The translations under genes and the position numbers were made by a program. This document shows positions 1-9,084 of a stretch of 64,000 nt of DNA, one piece after another. The stretch comes from Fuerstiella sp. GTDB lineage: Bacteria > Planctomycetota > Planctomycetia > Planctomycetales > Planctomycetaceae. The stretch covers positions 186,001-250,000 of the forward strand of contig JAKVAZ010000011.1 in NCBI GenBank assembly GCA_022447225.1, in the 5' to 3' direction. Each line of letters starts with the position of its first letter. The first letter of the stretch is position 1. Below the pieces are notes generated by a model that saw only the letters and a program-made list of their open reading frames with translations, searched no databases and was not told where the DNA came from.

Positions 1-939
1 GCTGGTGGGCAGGCTATGCAACTGGCAAAGAACGATGCCCGTCTGACCATCGCCTTTCACCTGTCCGACAAGGAAATTAATGATGAAACGCTCGATGTGT
101 TCAAAGACGCAGGTAATGTTTACTCCATTAATCTGCGAGGAACTAAAATCACAGATGCAGGTATTCAAAAACTGTCAGGTTTGAAGGGGCTGACGAGACT
201 CCATCTCGAAAAAACCGAAATTACCGATGACGGACTGGCTCATGTCGCCGGACTGGAGAATCTGGAATACCTTAATGTTTACGGTACCAAAATTACGGAT
301 GCCGGATTGGAACACGTTAAAGGACTTACCAATCTCAAAAAACTGTTTGTGTGGCAAACCGGTGTCACCATGGAAGGTGAAGAGCCATTGAAGGAGGCTC
401 TGCAGGGGCTGCAGATCATTCCGGACTTCAAGAAAGAAAAAGAACGTGCACTGATCTCCTCTCGCCGCGCCTACGAAGACGCCGCCAGAGAGGTTACGGA
501 CCTGGCTGAGAAGATGCAGGAAACTCTGGCCGATTCCACAGCAGCGGCGACGGCAGCGGAGGAGGCTTCTTCGGCTCTGAAAGCGGCCGAGGAAGATGTT
601 GCAAAGGCAAATGAGTTGAGTGCAAACGCAGAATCTACTGTTTTACAGACCAACACTGCTGTGGAAAAACTCAACGACGACACATCTGCTTCAGAAGAGC
701 TCAAAACGGCTGCACAGGAATCAGCTGCGGCTGCCGCGAAATCTGCGGCGGCAGCCAGGGAATTGGCCGAGAAACTGGGGGCTGTTGTCGCAGAAAAGAA
801 GACTGCGAGCGAAGCGGCATCGAAAGCCTCTGCTGAGGCCAAGACTGCTGCAGATGAGTCGAAGAAGAAGTTTGACGAAACTGTTCAGAAGTCTGTGGAT
901 CTGAAGAAGAAGTTTGATGAACTGAGCGCTGCGGAGTGA
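1..939 (+). CDS. LRR plus Ala-rich coiled-coil protein (5' end outside window)
   Basis: The reading frame is already open at base 1, so the N-terminus lies outside the window. The first in-frame ATG is at 16, but the residues before it (GGQA) continue the fold. About 100 residues follow with four short leucine-rich repeats of the pattern ITDAGL..L.GL..L..L.L..T, as seen in many planctomycete surface proteins. From about residue 140 to the end the chain is Ala/Glu/Lys-rich and almost certainly a long coiled coil. Related planctomycete proteins often carry a PSCyt1-type haem domain upstream of such LRRs; that is family knowledge and cannot be checked here. The function is unknown; a structural or protein-binding role in the envelope is inferred. 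Confidence 0.75.
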   Translation, partial: AGGQAMQLAKNDARLTIAFHLSDKEINDETLDVFKDAGNVYSINLRGTKITDAGIQKLSGLKGLTRLHLEKTEITDDGLAHVAGLENLEYLNVYGTKITDAGLEHVKGLTNLKKLFVWQTGVTMEGEEPLKEALQGLQIIPDFKKEKERALISSRRAYEDAAREVTDLAEKMQETLADSTAAATAAEEASSALKAAEEDVAKANELSANAESTVLQTNTAVEKLNDDTSASEELKTAAQESAAAAAKSAAAARELAEKLGAVVAEKKTASEAASKASAEAKTAADESKKKFDETVQKSVDLKKKFDELSAAE

Positions 940-1000
940 GTGCATCGGTGCTGCCACCGGGAATCATGGATGTGCAACGTCTCAAGTTAACCAGTTAACT

Positions 1001-3085
1001 TCACTTCGTCAGCCCGCAGTGACGAAGGAGTGCGTCGACAGTGGGTTCACGTCCGCGGAACTCCCTAAAGATGTCCATGGGGTGACGACTGCCCCCCTGT
1101 GCCAGAACTGTGTCACGGAATCGTCTGCCGGTTTCCGCGACGGCAGTTTCGTCGTCCAGCCCGGCATCCTCAAAGGCTCCGAATGCGTCAGCACTGAGCA
1201 CTTCAGCCCACTTGTAGCTGTAGTATCCGGCTGAATATCCACCGGAAAAAATATGCTGGAACGAACAAAGGAATCGATTCTCCGGCAATACCGGCATTGA
1301 TGACGTTGCCTCCGAGATCTTTTGAAATACATCAAATGCAGTTTCACTGCCGTCCGGATCAAATGAGGAATGAAGTTCAATGTCTGTCATGCCAAACAGT
1401 AGCTGACGCAGCATCGCGGTGGCGGCACGGTAAGTCCGTGCCGCACAGATTCTTTCAAAGAGTTCTTCCGGCAGCGTCTCACCTGATTCATGATGTACAG
1501 CCATACCCAGCAACGTTGGTCGATGATAACACCAGTTTTCCATGAACTGACTGGGTAATTCCACGGCATCCCACTCCACTCCACTGATTCCTGCTGCGTC
1601 ACGGTCATCAATCACAGTCAACATGTGCTGAAGGCCGTGCCCGAATTCATGGAACAGCGTTTCGACTTCTCGAAAGGTCATGAGTGACGGCACGTTGCCT
1701 ACCGGCGGTGTGCCGTTACAGATCAGATGGGCGATTGGAAGCCGCGCTTGTGACGGAGTTACCGATCGTGTGATGCAGTCATTCATCCATGCTCCGCCTC
1801 GCTTGTTTTCAGGACGCGAGTAGGGATCCAGATAGAACGCAGCGATGTATTCACTCTTTTCATTCCTGATTTCATAGTAGCGGACGTCATCGTGCCACCG
1901 CGGCGCTTTTTTGTCTGTTCTGACGACGGAGATTCCGAACAGTCGTTCGCATAAATCAAAGAGTCCGCTGAGCACTCGATCCAGTGAAAAATATGGTCGC
2001 AGTTCTTCGTCGGTGAAAGCAAAGCGTTCTTCACGCAGGCGTTCGGCCCAAAAAGGCAGGTCCCAGTGCGCCAGTGGACCTTCATGGCCGTGACCGTTTG
2101 CGTATCTTGTTATTTCGTCCAGTTCCTGCTGCCCTTTTTCGAGTGACTTTGTCAGGAGCTGTTGGAACATGGCATCAACACGATCGACTGTTCCGGCCAT
2201 CTTTCGTGACAGACTGAGCTCTGCGTAGTTGTTGAATCCCAGAAGTTTCGCCTGGAGATTCCTCAGCTTCAGGATCTCGGCGATTAACGGTTCATTATTT
2301 AATTCTCCGTCTGACGCCCGGCTGATCCAGGCACGATAGACGATCTCGCGGAGGTCCCGGTTGCGGCAGTGTTCCATAAAAGGTCCGAATGAAGGTGCAT
2401 CAAGCGTGATGCGCCATGGTCCAGACTCAGGTGTCGCTTCCTGTCCTTTGTTTTCCGCTGCCTGAGACCAGGCAGCGGCTGCCATTCTGCGGAAGCTGTC
2501 CGGAAGTCCCTCTGCATCTTCGGATTCAGTGAGATCCCGGTGGAAGGCTTTGATGGAATCGAGAACATGATTAGCGAAATCAGACCCCAGTTGAGAGAGT
2601 CGTTTCTGGCTCCTGTTGAATTCATTTTTGTCTCGGGGATCCAGTCCGATCCCCGAGAGTTCTGCATTTTGAATGGCCAGCGTGATAATCCGTTGCCGAC
2701 ATGCCGAGAGTTCGTTCCAGGTGTCGCCATCACGAAGACAGCACATTTGCTGATAGAGCGGCTGACTTTGCGCGATTCGCAGGCCAAACTCGACTACCGC
2801 CGGTAAAACAGTTTCGTGTGCCTGCCGAAGTTCATCACTGTTGACCACACTCAACAGGTGTCCAACAGCATTCCAGCCATATTCGTAAAGCAGGTCAATT
2901 TTTTCCAGCGGATTCATCAGGCTGTCCCACCCCCTGGCAGGTTGCTTTTCCAGCGAAGTGAGTAGTTGTTCCGCCCGCCTGAGCATTTCTGTGATTCCCG
3001 ACTCCACATGACCTGGCTGAATTGCATCGTAGCTCGGAATTCCTGATGTCCGCAGGATTGGATTGTCTGAATGTTCTAACGCCAT
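1001..3085 (-). CDS. prlC: M3 family oligopeptidase (oligopeptidase A-like)
   Basis: This is a 694-residue thimet-oligopeptidase-type zinc peptidase of the usual length for family M3. The HExxH zinc site is HEFGH at about residue 477. The third ligand region, GVEWDAVELPSQFMENW, follows about 27 residues later as in oligopeptidase A. No signal peptide is visible, so it is probably cytosolic and degrades short peptides, including cleaved signal peptides. The gene stands alone: it converges with the LRR gene at its 3' end and has an AT-rich intergenic region upstream. Confidence 0.93.
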   Translation of the reverse strand: MALEHSDNPILRTSGIPSYDAIQPGHVESGITEMLRRAEQLLTSLEKQPARGWDSLMNPLEKIDLLYEYGWNAVGHLLSVVNSDELRQAHETVLPAVVEFGLRIAQSQPLYQQMCCLRDGDTWNELSACRQRIITLAIQNAELSGIGLDPRDKNEFNRSQKRLSQLGSDFANHVLDSIKAFHRDLTESEDAEGLPDSFRRMAAAAWSQAAENKGQEATPESGPWRITLDAPSFGPFMEHCRNRDLREIVYRAWISRASDGELNNEPLIAEILKLRNLQAKLLGFNNYAELSLSRKMAGTVDRVDAMFQQLLTKSLEKGQQELDEITRYANGHGHEGPLAHWDLPFWAERLREERFAFTDEELRPYFSLDRVLSGLFDLCERLFGISVVRTDKKAPRWHDDVRYYEIRNEKSEYIAAFYLDPYSRPENKRGGAWMNDCITRSVTPSQARLPIAHLICNGTPPVGNVPSLMTFREVETLFHEFGHGLQHMLTVIDDRDAAGISGVEWDAVELPSQFMENWCYHRPTLLGMAVHHESGETLPEELFERICAARTYRAATAMLRQLLFGMTDIELHSSFDPDGSETAFDVFQKISEATSSMPVLPENRFLCSFQHIFSGGYSAGYYSYKWAEVLSADAFGAFEDAGLDDETAVAETGRRFRDTVLAQGGSRHPMDIFREFRGREPTVDALLRHCGLTK

Positions 3086-3503
3086 AGTTAAACCATTGAA
3101 TTAAATTCATAAGTACGATTGAAATGCCGCGGGTTATTACGGGCGATTACGAAATTATAATGTTGTACCGTCGTGAGGCTCATAGGTTGGTGGATCGATT
3201 GCGGCACGGGGAACCGTCATTACAACAAATCGCTACTAAGATTTAAAAAAAAACATGCAAGGGTAATTCCATACAAAAAATCGAATCATTAAAAGGTCAT
3301 CCGAAGTTCGATCATCGGTGTGATTCGCGATTGTCGAGTCGTACTTGGGAGGCTATAACCTGAGTCTGTGGCGCGACAGAGTCGGTCTGGATCGTCTTTG
3401 TTGCGGCCAAGGGATTGTGCCGCAATTCACCAACCTTTCGCAGGTTATGGAGAGCCGGTTTCGGCTCCCTGCGAATGTTTTTTTAAGTCAATGGTGCTGG
3501 CAG
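3086..3503. other. AT-rich intergenic region with possible promoters
   Basis: About 420 bases lie between the divergent oligopeptidase and the small gene at 3504. The region is clearly more AT-rich than its surroundings, with A-runs near 3245 and 3278. A perfect TATAAT sits at 3156-3161 on the plus strand, but no convincing -35 box is spaced before it. No gene was recognised here. Confidence 0.35.
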
Positions 3504-3686
3504 ATGAACGATCATCACATCGATCTTAAGTTGGGTGAGTCAATTGAGATTGACGGCCATACCGTGACGGTGCATCGCATCGATGATGTACAGCAGCAGG
3601 CGGTTCTTGAGATTGAAGGTCCGGACGGTCGTGTTGAGACGTTGACCGTCAGCGTCAGCCAGTTGCATGAGCCTGTGCTTGTGTGA
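3504..3686 (+). CDS. Small hypothetical protein, 60 aa
   Basis: The longer open frame begins at 3345, but its first 53 residues look non-coding; the ATG at 3504 opens a compact, hydrophilic, beta-rich 60-residue protein. The segment LGESIEIDGHTVTVHRID followed by ...LEIEGPDG is loosely reminiscent of CsrA (GE.I.I...V.V..I......+.I.AP). The CsrA N-terminal strand and RNA-binding Arg positions are not conserved, so I do not call it CsrA. There is no strong Shine-Dalgarno sequence. Function unknown. Confidence 0.45.
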   Translation: MNDHHIDLKLGESIEIDGHTVTVHRIDDVQQQAVLEIEGPDGRVETLTVSVSQLHEPVLV

Positions 3687-3829
3687 TTTTTGTGAGCGCT
3701 TGTGACTTGTTGCAAACCGGCAGTTTGGCTGGTTCTTCCTGCGCAGGATTTCTTCGGTCTAACCTCAAATGCTGACCAAAGGGTACGTTGCACGTAATGA
3801 ACGTATGTAGGACAGGGGGGGGTGGGGAG

Positions 3830-4486
3830 ATGCGGGGATTTACACGGCGAGTCTTTGTTCTGCCGGTCTCGTTGATGTTACTGGCGGGATTCTGCCAGGC
3901 ATTTCAGCCGGCTGGAGATGCTGACGAAGCAGATGGTTTTGTAAGAATTTTCGATGGTGAAACGTTCGAGCACTGGGAGGGTGACCAGGACGTGTTCCGA
4001 ATTGAAGATGGAGCCATTGTTGGTGGGACGCTCAGGCGGAACATTCCCCACAATTTTTTCCTGCGGTATGAAGATTCCTGTTCTGATTTTGAGCTCAGAT
4101 TGCAGTTCAGGTTGATCGGAGAGTCAACCAACGCGGGAATTCAGGTTCGCAGCAGACGTATTCCTGACCATCATGAAATGGTTGGTTATCAGGCCGACCT
4201 TGGGCAGACCTACTGGGGATGTCTGTACGACGAAAGTCGTCGTCGCAGAGTGCTTGCCGGGCCGGATCCGGACAAACTTTCCAAAGTTTTGAAGCTGAAT
4301 GACTGGAACGAATATCGAATTGTCTGTCGTGGGCCGCGAGTCAGACTTTGGATCAACGATTTTCAGACGGTTGACTACGTCGAACGCGATAAAGACATTT
4401 CGCTGGTCGGCGACATTGCGTTACAAATTCATGGTGGACCGCCAGGCGAGGCTTGGTACCGAAACATTCGAATGCGAAAACTGTGA
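3830..4486 (+). CDS. Secreted DUF1080 (3-keto-disaccharide hydrolase-like) protein
   Basis: The ATG at 3830 follows a G-rich stretch (3815-3829) that can serve as ribosome-binding site; an upstream TTG at 3788 is less likely. The N-terminus MRGFTRRVFVLPVSLMLLAG ending at CQA is a signal peptide. The rest is one DUF1080 concanavalin-like jelly roll: FVRIFDGETFEHWEG near the start, a central N-A-G-I-Q-V-R-S, and LQIHGGPPGEAWYRNIRMRKL at the C-terminus, all diagnostic of the family. Such domains are very abundant in planctomycetes and are linked to sugar metabolism. The stop codon lies 2 nt before the dehydratase start, so the two are probably cotranscribed. Confidence 0.88.
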   Translation: MRGFTRRVFVLPVSLMLLAGFCQAFQPAGDADEADGFVRIFDGETFEHWEGDQDVFRIEDGAIVGGTLRRNIPHNFFLRYEDSCSDFELRLQFRLIGESTNAGIQVRSRRIPDHHEMVGYQADLGQTYWGCLYDESRRRRVLAGPDPDKLSKVLKLNDWNEYRIVCRGPRVRLWINDFQTVDYVERDKDISLVGDIALQIHGGPPGEAWYRNIRMRKL

Positions 4487-4488
4487 CA

Positions 4489-6180
4489 ATGGCACCCAAC
4501 TGGAACAGCGTCCGGCTGACACGCGGATGGCAAAAAGGCGTCACCGCTTTTTATTACGCGCTGGGGATGTCGGAAGCTGATTTCGACAAGCCACAAATCG
4601 GTATCGGGGTGCCGTTACTCGAAGGGAATACCTGTAACGTTCACGCCTACGAACTGGCCGGCGAGATTCAGGCGGGCTGTAAACAGGCCGGTATGCTGGC
4701 TTTCCCGTTCGGAACACCGGGCGTCAGTGATAATATTTCGCAGGGGCACGAAGGTGGCAATGCCAGCCTGCCCTCCCGGAACCTGATAGCCAACAGTGCG
4801 GAATGTGTACTCACCGCACACTGCTACGACGGTCTCATCGGCCTGCATTGCTGTGATAAAAACGGTCCTGGCTTTGCTATGGCCCTTGCTCGTACCAACT
4901 ATCCGGGATTGATTGTCAGTGGTGGAAGTATTCTGCCGGGTTGCCATAACGGACAGGACATCTCCATTCTGGACGTTTATGACTCGCAGTCCGCTGTGGC
5001 TGTTGGAGCCATGGACGAAAAGGATGCCGATGCGATTCTGAAAGCGGCCTGCCCGGGCCCGGGGGGCTGTGGTATCGCGGCTTCCTTCAATACCTGGGGC
5101 ATCGCGATGGAGGCCATCGGACTGATGCTGCCATCCAGTAGTTCGATTCCGGCGGTGGACCAAGGTAAACGAACTGAATGTCGCCGTGTGGGGGCGGCGA
5201 TGCTTCAATTGCTGAAACAAAACATTCGTCCTCGTGATATTCTGACCAGTGCCTCGTTTCGCAATGCAGCCGTTTCCATCGCAGCCGCAGGGGGGTCTAC
5301 GAACGGAATTCTTCATCTGTTGGCGCTCGCAAGGGAAGCCGACGTTGACTTTACCTTACGGGATTTGCAGCCACTGCTCCGCGACACACCTGTGTTATGC
5401 AGCTTTGCGCCTCGCAGCAGCGGCACGATGTATGATCTTCATAAAATCGGCGGGACCCCCGTGCTGCTCAAACATCTTCTCGATTCTGACCTGCTGGACG
5501 GATCCTGCCTAACCGTGACCGGCAGGACACTTGAGGAAGATCTTGCAGAGGTTGCTTCACCGGATTCCGATCAGGACCTGATTGTTTCCCGGGAGAACTG
5601 TTTCAAGGCCTATGCCGACATGCAGGTCTGCTTTGGTAACCTGGCACCCCACGGTATGGTTTTCAAAGTGAACAACATGGACCAGCCGGTTTTTGAAGGA
5701 ACCGCGGCGTGTTTCGAAGATCCTCGAGATATTGTGAAGGCTGTGGAACGTGGTGATATCAAACCCGGAACGGTCGTAGTACTGCGGTACTGGGGACCGG
5801 TAGCCAGCGGAATGCCTGAAGTTCTGGTGGCCAGCAATGCGCTGACGGTTCCCGAGCTTGATGGCAGGGTGGCTATCATTACTGATACCCGGGTGTCCGG
5901 TGTGTCTCACGGTGCGATAGGGATTCATTGTTCTCCGGAGGCTGCTGTCGGGGGACCGATTGGCTGTGTCGAGAACGGCGACAGAATCCGCTACGACCTG
6001 CTGAACGGGACAGTGGATGTGCTGGTCGATAATGATGTGCTTGAAGCTCGTCGCTCTGCCCTGCCTGCCTGGAAACCCCGCGAACCATTTCGAGGTTATC
6101 TCGCAGATTTTTCGGCCACTGTATCTCAGGCTCACGACGGCTGCGTCAGCAACAGTGCGCCTGGGTGTCGCCGTCGTTGA
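4489..6180 (+). CDS. ilvD: IlvD/Edd family dehydratase (dihydroxy-acid dehydratase-like)
   Basis: This is a 563-residue Fe-S dehydratase. The three expected cluster cysteines are visible in EGNTCNVH, HCCDKNGPG and PGPGGCGI. The C-terminal DTRVSGVSHGAIGIH motif and GGPIGCVENGDRI are also present. The ATG at 4489 is 2 nt after the DUF1080 stop; a TTG at 4453 overlapping that gene is possible but less likely. The sequence departs from housekeeping IlvD at several places (CDKNGPG; GGCGIAASFNTW in place of GACGGMYTANTM), so it may be a sugar-acid dehydratase rather than the branched-chain amino acid enzyme. Its neighbours DUF1080 and cupin fit a sugar-acid role. Family assignment is firm; substrate is uncertain. 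Confidence 0.85.
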   Translation: MAPNWNSVRLTRGWQKGVTAFYYALGMSEADFDKPQIGIGVPLLEGNTCNVHAYELAGEIQAGCKQAGMLAFPFGTPGVSDNISQGHEGGNASLPSRNLIANSAECVLTAHCYDGLIGLHCCDKNGPGFAMALARTNYPGLIVSGGSILPGCHNGQDISILDVYDSQSAVAVGAMDEKDADAILKAACPGPGGCGIAASFNTWGIAMEAIGLMLPSSSSIPAVDQGKRTECRRVGAAMLQLLKQNIRPRDILTSASFRNAAVSIAAAGGSTNGILHLLALAREADVDFTLRDLQPLLRDTPVLCSFAPRSSGTMYDLHKIGGTPVLLKHLLDSDLLDGSCLTVTGRTLEEDLAEVASPDSDQDLIVSRENCFKAYADMQVCFGNLAPHGMVFKVNNMDQPVFEGTAACFEDPRDIVKAVERGDIKPGTVVVLRYWGPVASGMPEVLVASNALTVPELDGRVAIITDTRVSGVSHGAIGIHCSPEAAVGGPIGCVENGDRIRYDLLNGTVDVLVDNDVLEARRSALPAWKPREPFRGYLADFSATVSQAHDGCVSNSAPGCRRR

Positions 6181-6212
6181 CAGAGAACCTGTTTCATCGG
6201 ACGAAAACGCAC

Positions 6213-6602
6213 ATGAAACGAACCGTGATCCATCGTTCCAGCGGCTTGTCAACAAACGTGCAGCAGTTCGGTCCGTATCAGATAGAGGCACTTCTAACAG
6301 AACAGGAAGAAGCTGCCGCTACGGTGTATCGGGTTTACGTGGAGTCAAATCAACATACGTCCACAAGTTATCACAGCATTGCAGAAGAATTTTATTTCGT
6401 CCTTTCGGGAAGTGCCACAGCGGTTCTTGACGGATCATCCCAGCCCGTGAAACCCGGCGATTTTTTGCGACTGCCGCCGGGGACCCGACATGCTTTTGTG
6501 ACCGGGGATGATCCGCTGGTCATGCTGGACATCCATGTTCCCGGCTGCCGTCCGGGCAGAGACACTTACTTCGTTGAGGAAACCGACAGCGAACAGCAGT
6601 GA
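6213..6602 (+). CDS. Cupin domain protein
   Basis: This 129-residue single-domain cupin is read from the ATG at 6213; the open frame reaches back to 6165 inside the dehydratase 3' end. Cupin motif 1 is seen as TSYHSIAEEFYFVLSGSATAVLDG and motif 2 as PGDFLRLPPGTRHAFVTGDDP. The metal ligands His, Glu and His are plausible, as in cupin_2 proteins. It starts 32 nt after the dehydratase stop, so DUF1080-dehydratase-cupin look like one transcription unit. The substrate is unknown; a small-molecule isomerase/dioxygenase or a sugar-binding role is inferred from fold and context only. Confidence 0.8.
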   Translation: MKRTVIHRSSGLSTNVQQFGPYQIEALLTEQEEAAATVYRVYVESNQHTSTSYHSIAEEFYFVLSGSATAVLDGSSQPVKPGDFLRLPPGTRHAFVTGDDPLVMLDIHVPGCRPGRDTYFVEETDSEQQ

Positions 6603-7108
6603 ACAGGTGTGCTGTTATAAATGGTTTCTGTTGAATAACAGTGGCTTCCATCGTTCATGTGCGGGTTCTGTCGGCTGCTTCCGTCTGATGACAGTACATG
6701 ACAGACGGCCGTGTGATCAGGTTCCGGAGAGTATGTTTCTCTGACCTGCTGAACTACGCAGTACAATCCTCACGATGGCGACGTTCTTCAGACTGTTCAC
6801 CGGGATCGAGTTTGGGTGGTGACGAACGTTGTTTCGACAGTTCCGGCTTCGTATCGGTGAAATCGAATTCCGGTACGTCACGCAGACGTACGGTTTTTTG
6901 GAAATCAAGGACCCAGTTGTCCGTACTGCGTGCATCCTGCCTGATGTTTCCTTATTTCTTAAGAAGAGTCAGAGCCAAACTCGATCGACTTGTGAGCAGT
7001 TGTCCCGTGTCGATTGCCTGGCGACGTGCAATCAGAATATCATGGGAACGCCCTGTTGCTTCGGCAATATCCGGACGGTTCGTTCTCTCCTGCTTTGTTT
7101 TCCTGCTC
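6603..7108. other. Intergenic region, no recognised gene
   Basis: About 500 bases lie between the cupin and Mog. Several open frames cross it on both strands, including one that runs into mog from 6698, but their composition (Ser/Arg/Cys-rich, no domain) looks non-coding. A small CTGTT-GAAT-AACAG dyad occurs near 6630. No other element was recognised. Confidence 0.4.
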
Positions 7109-7642
7109 ATGTCCAGTCATGCACGCATCGGTATCGTTACAGTTTCTGACCGGGCCAGTCGAGGGGAGTACGAAGACCGGGGTGGTCCGGCCATTCGTAC
7201 GTACCTGACGGAGGTGCTGTCGAGTGTCTGGGAGCCGGTGCCTCGTGTGATTTCCGACGAACGAACACGCATTGAGGCAACGCTCAGCGAATTGGCTGCT
7301 GACGGATGCTGTCTGATTATCACCACCGGTGGTACGGGGCCTGCTCCGCGAGATGTCACGCCTGAATCTACGGAAGCAGTGTGCGACAGGATGATGCCGG
7401 GCTTTGGAGAGCTGATGCGAAAAGTGTCGCTGGAGAAAGTTGCCACGGCTATTCTGTCGCGGCAGACTGCCGGTATTCTTGGAGGATCACTTATTGTTAA
7501 TCTGCCAGGGCAGCCCAAAGCCATTGGCGAGTGTCTTGATGCGGTGTTTCCGGCGATTCCGTACTGCATTGACCTGCTTGGCGGTCCGTTCATCGAAACC
7601 AACTCCGACCGAATTGTCGCGTTTCGGCCGAAAAAGAAGTAA
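7109..7642 (+). CDS. mog: Molybdopterin adenylyltransferase (Mog/MoaB family)
   Basis: The protein is 177 residues long from the ATG at 7109. The frame is open upstream to 6698, but homology to the family begins at RIGIVTVSDRASRGEYEDRGG. The signature TTGGTGPAPRDVTPE (molybdopterin-binding GGTG loop) and LPGQPKAIGECL are intact. The enzyme adenylates molybdopterin before molybdate insertion in molybdenum-cofactor synthesis, in the cytosol. No other moa/moe gene is nearby. Confidence 0.92.
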   Translation: MSSHARIGIVTVSDRASRGEYEDRGGPAIRTYLTEVLSSVWEPVPRVISDERTRIEATLSELAADGCCLIITTGGTGPAPRDVTPESTEAVCDRMMPGFGELMRKVSLEKVATAILSRQTAGILGGSLIVNLPGQPKAIGECLDAVFPAIPYCIDLLGGPFIETNSDRIVAFRPKKK

Positions 7643-7774
7643 ATTTCTGATGACATTCTTTCTGTGTGGTGATCTGAATTGCCGGTGCGATTGTTCCTGA
7701 TGACAAAATTGAGTGTTTGCTTCATAAGCCGCTCTGTAACACCTGTCTTGAGTCAGTTCGTCGAGCGGTGAGTC

Positions 7775-7975
7775 GTGATGATGGACAATGAAGCCAGTTA
7801 TATCTGCGATGCCTGTGGCGAAGAGATTGTGATTCCGATTGATCCCACTGAGGGGTCGACTCAGGAGTACATCGAAGATTGTCCCGTTTGCTGTCATGCC
7901 TGTGTCATCATCGTTCACCTTAGTGACGATGGTGATGCAAATGTTTCAGCGTCATCTGAACAGGACCGGTTCTGA
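7775..7975 (+). CDS. CPXCG-motif cysteine-rich small protein
   Basis: This 66-residue protein has two Cys pairs: CDACGEEI near residue 10 and CPVCCHAC near residue 36, with the family core ...DPTEGSTQEYIEDCPVCC between them. This matches the bacterial CPXCG cysteine-rich family, thought to bind one zinc ion as a knuckle; the first C of the canonical CPxCG is followed here by D rather than P. The function is not established. Two or three tandem ATGs at the start make the exact start uncertain by a few residues. Confidence 0.85.
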   Translation: MMMDNEASYICDACGEEIVIPIDPTEGSTQEYIEDCPVCCHACVIIVHLSDDGDANVSASSEQDRF

Positions 7976-8091
7976 CCGGGCGAGGAGTGTTCTGAGAGGC
8001 GACAGACGATTCTGAGCCTGGGGACGTCAATGGCATACTTTCTTGGGTGCATAGTGAGAGGAGTTGGAAGCGTGTCATCTCGCAACTGCGG

Positions 8092-8877
8092 TTAGTTTTC
8101 CGCGAACATTGCCGCATCGACTTCCAGTTCTCCCAGGTTCAGGATTTTTCCGGTGACAGTTAACTCCCAGTTGCCGGATTTAAATTTCTGCTTTGAACCA
8201 TTGTGTGTCACCGCTTTGACGTAACCCGGACGTTCATGCCAGAACCGGAATGTTCGCATCCCCTGCGGAACATGAGCGATTTCAAATTCTCCGTTGATGT
8301 CCGTTACTGCGGCGTAGGGATGATCGGTAATGATGATATAAGCTCGCATCCAGGCATGAATGGAGCAGGCGACCTTAACGGGTCGTGACTCCGGTTTTGC
8401 AAAGACTTTCTCAATTGGCTTGCCGCGGGGAATGATTTGACTGAACGGGTCGTTGCGCTGTGCGAAAACTGCGACATTATGTGAAATGGTGTCTGTACTG
8501 CCTGCCTGCCATGTCTGGCCCGTGCGCAGTTTCTGCATTCGAGGGACAAATCGACATTTGCTGTTGTCCAGGGCCACGGGGTTGTTTGCGGTATCGGCAT
8601 AGGACGGATGAACGGGGACAGGCTTCCGGTTTCTCAGAAAAATGGCCACGTTTCTGACGCCGCGATTCTCCGGGTTCACCATAAGAGCTTCGTTTTTAAG
8701 CTCAAAGGGCCCGCAATAGTCTTCATCACGAGTAACGTCCAGCAGTGGTGGTTCCGGACTGTCTTCGGAGAAAACAATGCGTCCCCGAATCGTTGTCCAT
8801 TGTTCCGCGCAACAGTTCGGTAGCGTACCCAGACCCCACAAACCGGTCAGCAGTGACAGACAGACAACTTGGCGCAT
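8092..8877 (-). CDS. Secreted cupredoxin-like / methylamine-utilisation-type protein
   Basis: The protein has 261 residues with a signal peptide (MRQVVCLSLLTGLWGLGTLP...). The middle resembles a cupredoxin fold: a His in TISHNVAVF (His133) and later C-S-I-H-A-W-M (Cys171, His174, Met177) provide a plausible type 1 copper ligand set. After that, AAVTDINGEFEIAHVPQG is a carboxypeptidase-regulatory-like beta-sandwich turn. Such proteins are common in planctomycetes and are often annotated as methylamine utilisation proteins. Periplasmic electron transfer or copper binding is inferred from the motif. The gene is monocistronic and divergent from ftsW. Confidence 0.75.
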   Translation of the reverse strand: MRQVVCLSLLTGLWGLGTLPNCCAEQWTTIRGRIVFSEDSPEPPLLDVTRDEDYCGPFELKNEALMVNPENRGVRNVAIFLRNRKPVPVHPSYADTANNPVALDNSKCRFVPRMQKLRTGQTWQAGSTDTISHNVAVFAQRNDPFSQIIPRGKPIEKVFAKPESRPVKVACSIHAWMRAYIIITDHPYAAVTDINGEFEIAHVPQGMRTFRFWHERPGYVKAVTHNGSKQKFKSGNWELTVTGKILNLGELEVDAAMFAEN

Positions 8878-9084
8878 GAGGAATTCCTTTACAAATCACA
8901 GTCTGAAATTCAGAGCGGTTCCCGGGTGCCTGACGGTACTTTCGGCATACGTCTTATGACCGCATTCCGTGTTCATGTCTCTTTCCGGATAACCGATTAG
9001 ACGATAGAGCCCGTTTGTGTGCAACAGGTCAGAGCCTGTTCATGTCTGCCAGTGCCAGTTTTGTTTGTGTTGTCCGGTATCATC

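Noticed and set aside
471-842. Ala/Ser-rich open frame antisense to the coiled-coil region
   Set aside because: It is the mirror of a low-complexity coding sequence and has no features of its own.
3156-3161. TATAAT as a promoter -10 box
   Set aside because: No -35 element at 16-18 nt; in an AT-rich gap the hexamer can arise by chance.
3504-3686. The 60-residue protein as CsrA
   Set aside because: Only a loose GE-I-I...V-V pattern is shared; the N-terminal strand and RNA-binding Arg are missing.
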